Both the position numbers and the translations under genes were made by a program. Of a stretch of 14,081 nt of DNA, positions 8,733 through 14,081 are shown one piece after another; position 1 is the first letter of the stretch, and each line of letters begins with the position of its first letter. A model generated the notes under the pieces. That model saw nothing but the letters and a program-made list of their open reading frames with translations, ran no database searches and was not told where the DNA came from. Source of the stretch: Candidatus Kapaibacterium sp. (lineage in GTDB: Bacteria > Bacteroidota > Ignavibacteria > Kapaibacteriales > HRBIN21). The stretch lies in assembly GCA_025055465.1 (NCBI GenBank), contig JANWXA010000025.1, positions 1-14,081 on the forward strand, written 5' to 3'.

Positions 8733-9109
8733 CTATGGTATGGGAAGAATTTCATGCCCGTCGCGCACGGCAGAATTCCGCTATCCTGGCAACAGGTTTT
8801 CCAGGATTCCGCCGTTTTTTCGCCTTGGACGGTACAGCATATGAAGACGGCGCCCTGCCACGCAAGACCAAAGAGCTCATAGGGCTGGCAGCATCTCTTG
8901 TGCTGCGCTGCAACGATTGTATTCTATACCATCTGGACCAAGCTCTCCGAAGCGGAGCGACACGGCAAGAGATTCACGAAACTCTGAACATTGGGCTCAT
9001 CATTGGCGGCTCCATTGTAATACCGTACTTGCGCTTTGCCATAGAAGCCTTGGAGTGCTGGCAACCGGAAAAGCCCCATGCAGCCCCTGACTCCCCACCC
9101 GGAAATTGA
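8729..9109 (+). CDS. AhpD-like / carboxymuconolactone decarboxylase family protein
   Basis: 126 residues starting at the ATG that overlaps the preceding TGA (ATGA); a second ATG two codons on is also possible. The frame is open upstream inside the WD40 gene, but no family sequence lies there. The core LPRKTKELIGLAASL leads into C61-x-x-C64-x-x-x-H68, with a glutamate 12 residues before the first cysteine (E49). This is the redox-active E...CxxCxxxH arrangement of AhpD-type peroxidase adaptors. SGATRQEIHETLNIG follows, then a helix. The family includes alkylhydroperoxidase partners and gamma-carboxymuconolactone decarboxylases; the CxxC motif favours a thiol-redox role here. Likely cytoplasmic, since no signal is seen. 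Confidence 0.9.
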   Translation: MTMVWEEFHARRARQNSAILATGFPGFRRFFALDGTAYEDGALPRKTKELIGLAASLVLRCNDCILYHLDQALRSGATRQEIHETLNIGLIIGGSIVIPYLRFAIEALECWQPEKPHAAPDSPPGN

Positions 9110-9941
9110 GTATTTGAGACATCGCCGCCGCGAGCTGCGCTCGGCCCTCCGGCAAACCCTACAGGAATGGTTTCGGCTCCGTACAGAGGTCTACCCAGAA
9201 CTTTTGGCAACATATGAGAACCTTTTCCGGGACTTGGAGGTGGAACTCCAACGTATATCGCTCCACGCAGCTCAGCTCCGCCGCTGCGCCGAACTGCTCA
9301 TCCTCAAGCTACAGCGGGGTGAACCTATCTCCGAACGCACCTTCACGCTCGTAGACCACATAGTAGAACGGGAATTTGCCCAGCTCAGGGAACGGCTCCC
9401 AAGACCAGAAAACCCCCAACGGAAGTCAGCCGCCATTGAAGAGGAAATAGACGAGTTCCCCAAGCTTTACCGCCTCCTGGTGAAACGCCTGCATCCAGAT
9501 GCCACAGGGGAGGAAACGAAAGAATTTCGCCGGTACTGGCCGGCAATACAACAAGCATATCGAGAGAAGAACATTCGGCAACTCCGGCAGCTCCATCTCT
9601 TGCTCTGCGGCGACAGCCCTGATACCACAGAGCTCTCCTCTTCCGAAGACCTGGAAGCACTCCGCGCGCACGTCCGTCAATTAGAGCAACGCTTACAGGC
9701 CGAACAGCGCCGCTTGGAGCGCCTCCGCGCCGAGGAACCATTCTGCCTGCCGCTTACTGACCCTGTCTGGATTGCCCAACGCCGGCACGAGTTGGAACAA
9801 GCAATACAGAAACGACACCAGGAGATAGCATACTATACCGAACTGCTTGCTCGGATCCGCGCTCGCACGCTTACTCCCGAGGAAGTTCAAAGCCCAGAAT
9901 TTTCCCGCCGCTTCGCCGAACATACCTACGGGCGGCGTTAG
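9078..9941 (+). CDS. Coiled-coil protein with divergent J-domain (HPD motif)
   Basis: 287 residues; the start at 9078 lies 32 bases inside the preceding gene. The protein is very rich in Glu, Arg, Gln and Leu. Residues 1-110 and about 185-260 are long charged helices likely to form coiled coils (QLEQRLQAEQRRLERL is one heptad-like stretch). Between them, residues about 121-168 resemble helices II and III of a J-domain: LYRLLVKRLHPD with HPD at residues 139-141, then FRRYWPAIQQAYREKNIRQL. J-domains stimulate Hsp70 ATPase through HPD, so this may be a DnaK co-chaperone, but helix I is unclear and there is no zinc-finger or DnaJ C-terminal domain. No signal peptide. The 3' end overlaps the convergent oxidoreductase by four bases. 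Confidence 0.8.
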   Translation: MQPLTPHPEIEYLRHRRRELRSALRQTLQEWFRLRTEVYPELLATYENLFRDLEVELQRISLHAAQLRRCAELLILKLQRGEPISERTFTLVDHIVEREFAQLRERLPRPENPQRKSAAIEEEIDEFPKLYRLLVKRLHPDATGEETKEFRRYWPAIQQAYREKNIRQLRQLHLLLCGDSPDTTELSSSEDLEALRAHVRQLEQRLQAEQRRLERLRAEEPFCLPLTDPVWIAQRRHELEQAIQKRHQEIAYYTELLARIRARTLTPEEVQSPEFSRRFAEHTYGRR

Positions 9942-10942
9942 TACTCCTCGGAAATCCGCACGACAACCTTGCCCATGTGATCCTCAGAGCACAGTCGCTC
10001 GAACGCCTCCAGCACGCGATCGAAAGGAAAGACAGAGTCAATGACCGGTACGACGCGATGCTCACCCACAAAGCGGAGCATTGCAGCGAACTCCTCGTCT
10101 GTTCCCATTGTGCTGCCAACAACATGGAGCTGGCGCCAGAAAATGCGATGAAGATGCAAATTCGGAACCGCCCCAAGGGTTGCCCCGTAGACGACAAGGA
10201 CTCCACCGGGAACAGTCAAATTGAGCAGGGCATTGAAAGGCTCACCCCCTGTACCGTCTACCACGAGATCAAACTCTCCGTCGGCAAGCTCCCGCAGCAA
10301 ACGCTCCCACTCAGCATGTCGGTAATTGACCCCCCCTACAGCTCCCAGTGCCTGCGCGCGCTCGATTTTCTCCGGGCGGCCAGAGGTCACAAACACCTGG
10401 GCCCCAACAGCAACAGCAAATTGCAAGGCCATCGTAGCTACTCCACCGCCAATACCCGTAATCAGTAGCTTCTGGCGTGATTGCAACTGCCCTTGAGTAA
10501 AGAGAGCCCTATACGCCGTTAGTCCTGCCAGCGGCAGCGCCGCTGCCTCTTCCGACGACAGGTGGACTGGCTTCTCGTACAGCCGATCTACCGCCACGTG
10601 GAGATATTCCGCCAGAGTTCCTGCCCGGGGCATGCCCAAGATTTCGTAATCGCGCCCTTGCGCCCGAGAATTTGTCCCCCAGCCGAAGCTGGGATTGATA
10701 ACCACCACTTTCCCAATCCATTCTCGGTCAGCCTCCGACCCTACAGCCTCCACAATACCGCAGCCATCGGAACCCAAAATCGCCGGATACTGGATTCGAG
10801 GATACTGTCCCCGGCGAATCCATTCGTCCCGCCGGTTTAACGCTGCTGCCAGTAAACGAACTCGTGCTTCCCCAGCCTGCAGCGCGTCGAGCGCCACTGC
10901 TTCAATCTCAAAGCTCTGCTCCCGCAGCACAAGCGCACGCAT
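9938..10942 (-). CDS. Zinc-independent MDR-family quinone oxidoreductase-like protein
   Basis: 334 residues if started at the ATG at 10942, which places the family-typical MRALVL at the N-terminus and has a weak GGAGA just before it; an in-frame ATG at 10954 would add four residues. The N-terminal GroES-like domain has AALNRRDEWIRRG and PAILGSDGCG. The position where zinc alcohol dehydrogenases carry a cysteine is in an NRRD context, and no four-cysteine structural zinc loop is present. The nucleotide-binding domain shows ITGIGGGVATMALQFA, consistent with NADPH binding, and VVDGTGGEPF. Family members reduce quinones, enones or similar carbonyls in the cytosol; the substrate here is unknown. 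It is transcribed divergently from the PLP enzyme gene and converges with the J-protein gene. Confidence 0.9.
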   Translation of the reverse strand: MRALVLREQSFEIEAVALDALQAGEARVRLLAAALNRRDEWIRRGQYPRIQYPAILGSDGCGIVEAVGSEADREWIGKVVVINPSFGWGTNSRAQGRDYEILGMPRAGTLAEYLHVAVDRLYEKPVHLSSEEAAALPLAGLTAYRALFTQGQLQSRQKLLITGIGGGVATMALQFAVAVGAQVFVTSGRPEKIERAQALGAVGGVNYRHAEWERLLRELADGEFDLVVDGTGGEPFNALLNLTVPGGVLVVYGATLGAVPNLHLHRIFWRQLHVVGSTMGTDEEFAAMLRFVGEHRVVPVIDSVFPFDRVLEAFERLCSEDHMGKVVVRISEEY

Positions 10943-10969
10943 CTGTCTCCACATCCGTCACAGAGACCA

Positions 10970-10977
10970 CAAAATTA
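10970..10977 (-). promoter_or_regulatory. Candidate -7 element for the oxidoreductase gene
   Basis: Read on the minus strand this is TAATTTTG, an exact fit to TAnnTTTG. It lies 15 to 27 bases upstream of the two possible start codons (10954 and 10942), giving a very short leader. A TTCGACA lies about 14 bases upstream, but it is not a convincing -33 or -35 element. Confidence 0.4.
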
Positions 10978-11077
10978 GAAAGGATGGGCTTGTCGAACGA
11001 TGCCCCCTCGTCGCCCTGCTTCCATTCAGACCCTCTGATGGCCTCCAGCCAGGGGGAGCTAATGCCTTTGAGGTTTC

Positions 11078-11085
11078 TAATTTTG
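11078..11085 (+). promoter_or_regulatory. Candidate -7 element for the PLP enzyme gene
   Basis: TAATTTTG in the right arm of the inverted repeat fits TAnnTTTG and points toward the gene starting at 11277. A transcript starting just after it would have a leader of about 185 bases containing the direct repeats, the palindrome and the start-codon hairpin. I see no TTG-type -33 element at the expected distance, so this is weaker than the minus-strand candidate. Confidence 0.3.
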
Positions 11086-11096
11086 CAAGGGCTTAC

Positions 11097-11123
11097 GGCT
11101 GCTCCAATACTGGGCTGCTCCAA
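11097..11123. repeat. Tandem 11-base direct repeat GGCTGCTCCAA
   Basis: GGCTGCTCCAA occurs at 11097-11107 and again at 11113-11123, with five bases (TACTG) between them, a period of 16 bases. The period is about one and a half helical turns, so two bound proteins would not face the same side of the DNA. It could be a regulator-binding array or a chance duplication. Confidence 0.6.
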
Positions 11124-11135
11124 CGAATTTCGAGA

Positions 11136-11149
11136 TGGCAACGTTGCCA
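11136..11149. promoter_or_regulatory. Perfect 14-base palindrome, LacI-type operator candidate
   Basis: TGGCAACGTTGCCA is fully self-complementary with a central CG. That is the general form of LacI/GalR-family operators (for example the PurR core GCAAACGTTTGC). It lies about 50 bases after the candidate + promoter and about 130 bases before the PLP gene. No LacI-family gene is in the window, so the binding protein is unknown. Confidence 0.5.
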
Positions 11150-11189
11150 CTTCATCTGTTCCTACAGAGCCGACCTTGTAACAGCCATG

Positions 11190-11227
11190 GCAGGAGCGTC
11201 TTGCCCCTCAGAGATAGAGCCTCCTGC
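11190..11227 (+). promoter_or_regulatory. Leader hairpin competing with the start-codon hairpin
   Basis: GCAGGAG (11190-11196) is the reverse complement of CTCCTGC (11221-11227), with a 24-base loop. Its 3' arm shares bases 11225-11227 with the 5' arm of the next hairpin, so the two cannot form together. Seven base pairs alone is modest evidence. Confidence 0.3.
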
Positions 11228-11281
11228 ATTGGCAACCAAACAAAGGCCCCGGGAACACTAAACACATAGGCCTCCAATGCA
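11225..11281 (+). promoter_or_regulatory. Possible start-codon-sequestering hairpin of the PLP enzyme gene
   Basis: TGCATTGG (11225-11232) pairs with CCAATGCA (11274-11281), and AGGCC (11244-11248) pairs with GGCCT (11269-11273). On the 3' side the two segments are contiguous, making 13 base pairs with one 11-base bulge on the 5' side and a 20-base loop. The ATG at 11277-11279 is inside the outer helix. If transcribed, this structure could block translation initiation. Confidence 0.4.
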
Positions 11282-12479
11282 TCTCGATGAGCTTCCGACT
11301 CCTGCGCTTGTACTGGAGTACCCCGTGCTCCTGCGAAATCTCCAACTGATGCAACAACGCACCCAACTCTGGGGGGTAGCCCTACGCCCTCATGCAAAAA
11401 CCCACAAATGTGCTGAAATTGCCCACCTCCAGCTTCGGTTAGGAGCTATTGGACTGACCGTTGCCACACTTACCGAGGCCTATTTCTTCGCCAACGCAGG
11501 CGTAGAAGATATTACCTGGGCATTCCCGCTCCCTCTCTGGGCGGTGGAGCCAGCCCTGGAACTGGCGCGCCATATTCGACTGAGGCTGCTGCTGGATAAT
11601 ATAACCGCGGCTAAGGCCCTTAGCGATGCCTGTGCTCATCATGGGCAACGCGTACACGTGTGGCTGGAAGTTGACTGTGGAGCTCGCCGTTCTGGCCTGG
11701 ATCCGAAGTCGCCGCTTCTACTCCACGTGGCAGAGTTTGTCGCCCGCTCTCCATGGCTGGAGCTGGACGGGCTTTTGACCCATGCGGGACATGCCTACCG
11801 CGCCGCCTCGCCTGAGGAGCTCCGCTTAATTGCCCTGCAAGAACAAGAACTCCTGCTGGAGGCGTCCCATCGCCTGCAACAGGCAGGCATTCCTATCCTC
11901 GGCATCAGTATCGGCTCAACTCCGACCATCATGGCATCCGAGACGTTGCTACCTGGGATTAGCGAGGTCCGCCCTGGCAATTATGTTTTCTACGACTACA
12001 CGCAAGTCCTGCTGGGGAGCTGTCGTTTGTCCGATTGTGCCCTGACAGTCCTGGCAACGGTGGTGTCTCACCAGCCCTCAGCAGAGCACTTTGTAATAGA
12101 TGCTGGAGCTTTGGCGTTGTCGCTCGACCCTGGTCCACAGCACCTAATGCCTGTCCCGAGTTTCGGAGCAGTAATGGAAATCACCGACGGCACGGCTCGC
12201 TTGGATCCCGATGTACGCATTTCTCGCCTGACACAGGAGCACGGGCTCGTCGCTGCCACGCAACCAGGACACCTTGAAAAGCGTTATCGCGTCGGAGACC
12301 GCGTGCGTATTTTGGAAAACCACTCCTGTCTGACTGCGGCGCTGCACGACTACTACTGGGTTTGTGACAGCGCCGGAAACATCATGAGTTGCTGGCCTAT
12401 TGCACGGCAGCGGTCTTTTGTGGATAAAAGCGCGGTACCTTCATTCCGTTCCCTTCCTGAGGACTCAACGCCCTTTTAG
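11277..12479 (+). CDS. D-threonine aldolase / D-serine dehydratase-like PLP enzyme
   Basis: 400 residues. The N-terminal alanine-racemase-type TIM barrel starts with LDELPTPALVLEYPVLLRNL and has the PLP-lysine motif RPHAKTHK, with K41 as the likely Schiff-base lysine. Further barrel motifs are LEVDCGARRSGLDP, LLTHAGHAY and GISIGSTPT, the last likely binding the PLP phosphate. The C-terminal beta domain ends in the metal-binding motif ENHSCLTAALHDYYWV, with H349 and C351. His plus Cys is the pair known from eukaryotic D-serine dehydratase, whereas well-studied D-threonine aldolases use His plus Asp. This leans toward a D-serine dehydratase-like or other D-hydroxyamino-acid lyase activity, but the substrate cannot be read from sequence. 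No ribosome-binding site is seen; the start sits in a possible hairpin. Confidence 0.9.
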   Translation: MHLDELPTPALVLEYPVLLRNLQLMQQRTQLWGVALRPHAKTHKCAEIAHLQLRLGAIGLTVATLTEAYFFANAGVEDITWAFPLPLWAVEPALELARHIRLRLLLDNITAAKALSDACAHHGQRVHVWLEVDCGARRSGLDPKSPLLLHVAEFVARSPWLELDGLLTHAGHAYRAASPEELRLIALQEQELLLEASHRLQQAGIPILGISIGSTPTIMASETLLPGISEVRPGNYVFYDYTQVLLGSCRLSDCALTVLATVVSHQPSAEHFVIDAGALALSLDPGPQHLMPVPSFGAVMEITDGTARLDPDVRISRLTQEHGLVAATQPGHLEKRYRVGDRVRILENHSCLTAALHDYYWVCDSAGNIMSCWPIARQRSFVDKSAVPSFRSLPEDSTPF

Positions 12480-13342
12480 TTGCTCCGTACCACTGCCTCG
12501 GGCTGTGTTTCTTGAGCGGTTGACAACTGCAGCAGTGTCTGTTCCGTCAAGCGCCGAGCCCCAATAAAGCGCTTGCTATAATATGTGCTCCGAAGAGAGG
12601 AAACCGTCACTCCATATCGCGAGCTAGAATGGGCAAAGAGGTCATCACCCAAGTAAATGCCAACGTGTGAGACGTACGCATGCCGCCGTGTATGGAAGAA
12701 CAGCAGATCGCCAAACTGCAGCTCCCCCCGTTGAACGGGGATTCCAAAGCTATACTGCGCCGCTGCAGTCCGGGGAAGCCACACACCGGCTACTTCAGCA
12801 AAGAGGCGACGAATGAAAGCAGAACAATCAATCCCCTGTGTGCTTGTGCCACCAAAACGATAGGGTGTTCCCAGCCAATCAAGCACAAAGGCAACAATCT
12901 GGCTTTTCCGGAGACCGCTGGCCGTCTGCTCTGCCGACGGCTCCCCCTCCATGTAGGCCATCCATAGCTGACGGAAAGTCTCAATGTCTACAGGCACGTC
13001 GTCCTCCCGGGCCACTTCATCTGGGTCCTCGCCCTCCAAGAGTTCCTCACCCACTCCAGAACGATCCAAGGAAATTTCCTGCCCCGGGGCTAATGGAGAA
13101 TCGTACACCCCGCTGAACATACCCCACAGGGTCTGAGACTGGGTACGCACAAATTCCAGAGCCTGCTGGCGCCTGTACTCTTGCGGTACAATATTTCGAC
13201 GCACGCTCTTCTTCTTCTTGGCTTTACTCACCCACTGGGTAGCCTTTTTCAACTGCTGCACAGCGAAGGCAGCAGGGACTTTCCACACATCAACAGCAAC
13301 AAAAGCAACAGCAGCGCAGAGGACGTGGGTCAACGCCTTCAT
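12476..13342 (-). CDS. Secreted NlpC/P60 family peptidoglycan hydrolase
   Basis: 288 residues from the ATG at 13342, chosen because it has a strong AAGGTGA sequence four bases upstream and opens a signal peptide (MKALTHVLCAAVAFVAV...PAAFA, cleavage near residue 27). The frame continues upstream, but that stretch overlaps the previous gene's end and is not signal-like. After the signal comes a lysine-rich patch (KAKKKKSVRR), then an acidic stretch (EGEDPDEVAREDD). The C-terminal NlpC/P60 domain has the catalytic Cys in GIDCSAF (C173), His in SHVGIYLGD (H226) and a third His in LFAHSSS (H238), plus the usual GDLLFF. Such enzymes cut D-glutamyl peptide links in peptidoglycan stems. The gene lies 29 bases after the ABC substrate-binding protein, so likely one operon. 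Confidence 0.93.
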   Translation of the reverse strand: MKALTHVLCAAVAFVAVDVWKVPAAFAVQQLKKATQWVSKAKKKKSVRRNIVPQEYRRQQALEFVRTQSQTLWGMFSGVYDSPLAPGQEISLDRSGVGEELLEGEDPDEVAREDDVPVDIETFRQLWMAYMEGEPSAEQTASGLRKSQIVAFVLDWLGTPYRFGGTSTQGIDCSAFIRRLFAEVAGVWLPRTAAAQYSFGIPVQRGELQFGDLLFFHTRRHAYVSHVGIYLGDDLFAHSSSRYGVTVSSLRSTYYSKRFIGARRLTEQTLLQLSTAQETQPEAVVRSN

Positions 13343-13346
13343 AGCA

Positions 13347-13353
13347 TCACCTT
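13347..13353 (-). promoter_or_regulatory. Shine-Dalgarno sequence AAGGTGA that sets the NlpC/P60 start
   Basis: On the minus strand AAGGTGA is four bases before the ATG at 13342. It is the clearest ribosome-binding site in the window; most other starts here have none that I can see. It fixes the start of the peptidase and excludes the longer reading frame running to 13483. Confidence 0.7.
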
Positions 13354-13371
13354 CCCTGCATTTGTGGGACT

Positions 13372-14081
13372 TTATCTTTTGCGAACCTGCTCCAACACCA
13401 AGCGATCGCTCCCATCCAAGTACATCCCCGCGACCGTGGGCTGGAGCAGCCGAACGAGGCGTGGGTAGTATAGAAAGATCCACGGAGCCTCGTCCAGCAC
13501 GCGACGCTCTATCTGCCGATAGAGTTGAAACCTGCGTTCTGCTTCGACTTCTGCCAAAGCACGGTCATACAACGAATCTACCTCTACCAAGCGTACACGC
13601 GTTGTGTTGGGCCCATCAGGAGCCCGATAGCCTGAGTAGAACAGAGCTAAGAAGTTCTCCGGATCCAGATAATCGGCGATCCAGTTAGTACGCCAGAGCA
13701 TACACCGCCCTTCACGTACCATTGCCAGATGCTGCGGAAAGCTAACTTGGCGCAGCTCAACCCGGATACCCATCTCGGCGAGCTGCTGTTGCACAGCCTC
13801 TGCAACGGAAAGTGTACGCGGGCTAATGCCCAACTGGAGCGTCAGCACAGGCAATCCCTCGCCGTTGGGAAATCCCGCAGCAGCAAGGAGCTGACGTGCC
13901 CGCTGTGGATCATACCGATACCCCACCGTCCCTGGCGAAAAGCCGGGGAATCCCGGTGGAAGCACCCCATAATGTGCGGGCTCTGCTAAGCCATAAAGAA
14001 CATGGCGGACAATGCGCTGACGGTCTATTGCGTAATTCAAGGCCTGGCGCAGTAGACGGGACCGTGCCAACGGCGACGCCC
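13372..14081 (-). CDS. ABC transporter substrate-binding protein, family 5 (peptide type), C-terminal part
   Basis: The frame is open to the window edge, so only the last 236 or so residues are seen of a protein usually 500-600 long. The visible part starts in the family-typical RQALNYAIDRQRIV and continues with GVLPPGFPGF, YDPQRARQLLAAAGFPNGEGLP, AVQQQLAEMGIRVEL, WIADYLDPENFL and ERRVLDEAPWIFLYY. These are hallmarks of SBP_bac_5 (OppA/DppA/NikA) proteins, which bind peptides, nickel complexes or sugars outside the inner membrane for an ABC importer. The signal peptide and ligand pocket residues upstream are missing, so the ligand is unknown. It precedes the NlpC/P60 gene by 29 bases, suggesting peptide uptake coupled to wall turnover. 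Confidence 0.93.
   Translation of the reverse strand, partial: ASPLARSRLLRQALNYAIDRQRIVRHVLYGLAEPAHYGVLPPGFPGFSPGTVGYRYDPQRARQLLAAAGFPNGEGLPVLTLQLGISPRTLSVAEAVQQQLAEMGIRVELRQVSFPQHLAMVREGRCMLWRTNWIADYLDPENFLALFYSGYRAPDGPNTTRVRLVEVDSLYDRALAEVEAERRFQLYRQIERRVLDEAPWIFLYYPRLVRLLQPTVAGMYLDGSDRLVLEQVRKR

Larger units (their letters stand above)
10970..11085. repeat. 12-base perfect inverted repeat with nested pairing inside
   Basis: CAAAATTAGAAA (10970-10981) is the exact reverse complement of TTTCTAATTTTG (11074-11085). Inside, CCCCCT (11003-11008) can pair with AGGGGG (11051-11056). Within that, CCAT-T-CAGA (11022-11030) pairs with TCTGATGG (11034-11041) around a CCC loop with one bulged T. The three helices nest as a rod, which would suit a structured RNA on either strand. 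Alternatively, the arms are simply two outward-facing promoter elements. The bases flanking the arms show no target-site duplication, so a miniature transposable element is not supported. Confidence 0.65.
10955..11276. other. Divergent intergenic region rich in inverted and direct repeats
   Basis: 322 bases between the start regions of the oxidoreductase (-) and the PLP enzyme (+). It holds, left to right, a 12-base inverted repeat spaced by 92 bases, a tandem 11-base direct repeat, a perfect 14-base palindrome, a 7-base inverted repeat, and a hairpin covering the PLP gene's start codon. Short reading frames cross part of it on both strands (10864-11181 + and 10908-11150 -), but I do not accept them as genes. 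No tRNA or recognised riboswitch is seen. The region most likely holds the control elements for both genes. Confidence 0.7.

Noticed and set aside
10982..11073. Signal recognition particle RNA on the minus strand
   Set aside because: TCTGAATGGAAGCAGG superficially recalls the GGAAGGAAGCAG region, but the GGAA tetraloop and the flanking symmetric loop are absent; the apical loop is GGG.
10970..11085. Miniature inverted-repeat transposable element
   Set aside because: The 12-base arms and size would fit, but there is no target-site duplication flanking them and no second copy in the window.
13343..13483. Longer N-terminus for the NlpC/P60 protein
   Set aside because: The ATG at 13342 has a good Shine-Dalgarno sequence and opens a signal peptide; the upstream extension overlaps the substrate-binding protein gene and would bury that signal.

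Overview
This 14.1 kb window reads like a compact chromosomal segment from the Bacteroidetes/Chlorobi (FCB) group. A Chlorobi or Kapabacteria-like lineage is my best guess. Reasons: a secreted WD40 protein ends in what looks like a type IX secretion (T9SS) C-terminal sorting domain; a BatA-type von Willebrand A protein is present; most genes lack a visible Shine-Dalgarno sequence; and several promoter candidates match TAnnTTTG, the -7 element of Bacteroidetes primary sigma factors. GC content is moderately high and even across the window. I see no rRNA, tRNA, CRISPR array, transposase or phage gene. The taxonomy is an inference.

Left part (1-4690, all +). The C-terminal half of a sigma-54-dependent activator (AAA+ domain plus Fis-type HTH) overlaps cysS, which overlaps a DUF2520 Rossmann-fold dehydrogenase-like gene. 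A 166-base gap carrying a candidate promoter precedes the replicative helicase gene dnaB.

Middle part (4754-9941, all +). Four genes overlap end to end (23, 4 and 32 bases): a BatA/VWA membrane protein, a secreted seven-bladed WD40 protein, a small AhpD/carboxymuconolactone decarboxylase-like protein with CxxCxxxH, and a coiled-coil protein with a divergent J-domain (HPD) in its centre. The overlaps imply one translationally coupled unit. The joint role is unknown; envelope stress, redox or protein quality control would fit the parts.

Right part (9938-14081). A zinc-free MDR quinone oxidoreductase-like gene (-) converges on the J-protein gene with a 4-base stop overlap. It diverges from a D-threonine aldolase/D-serine dehydratase-like PLP gene (+) across a 322-base intergenic region. 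That region is the most structured part of the window. It has a perfect 12-base inverted repeat whose arms each contain TAATTTTG pointing outward, an 11-base tandem direct repeat, a perfect 14-base LacI-style palindrome, and two mutually exclusive hairpins, one of which covers the start codon of the PLP gene. The PLP gene converges, again with a 4-base TTAG stop overlap, on a secreted NlpC/P60 cell-wall peptidase. The peptidase lies 29 bases downstream of a truncated family-5 ABC transporter substrate-binding protein, suggesting peptide uptake paired with peptidoglycan turnover.
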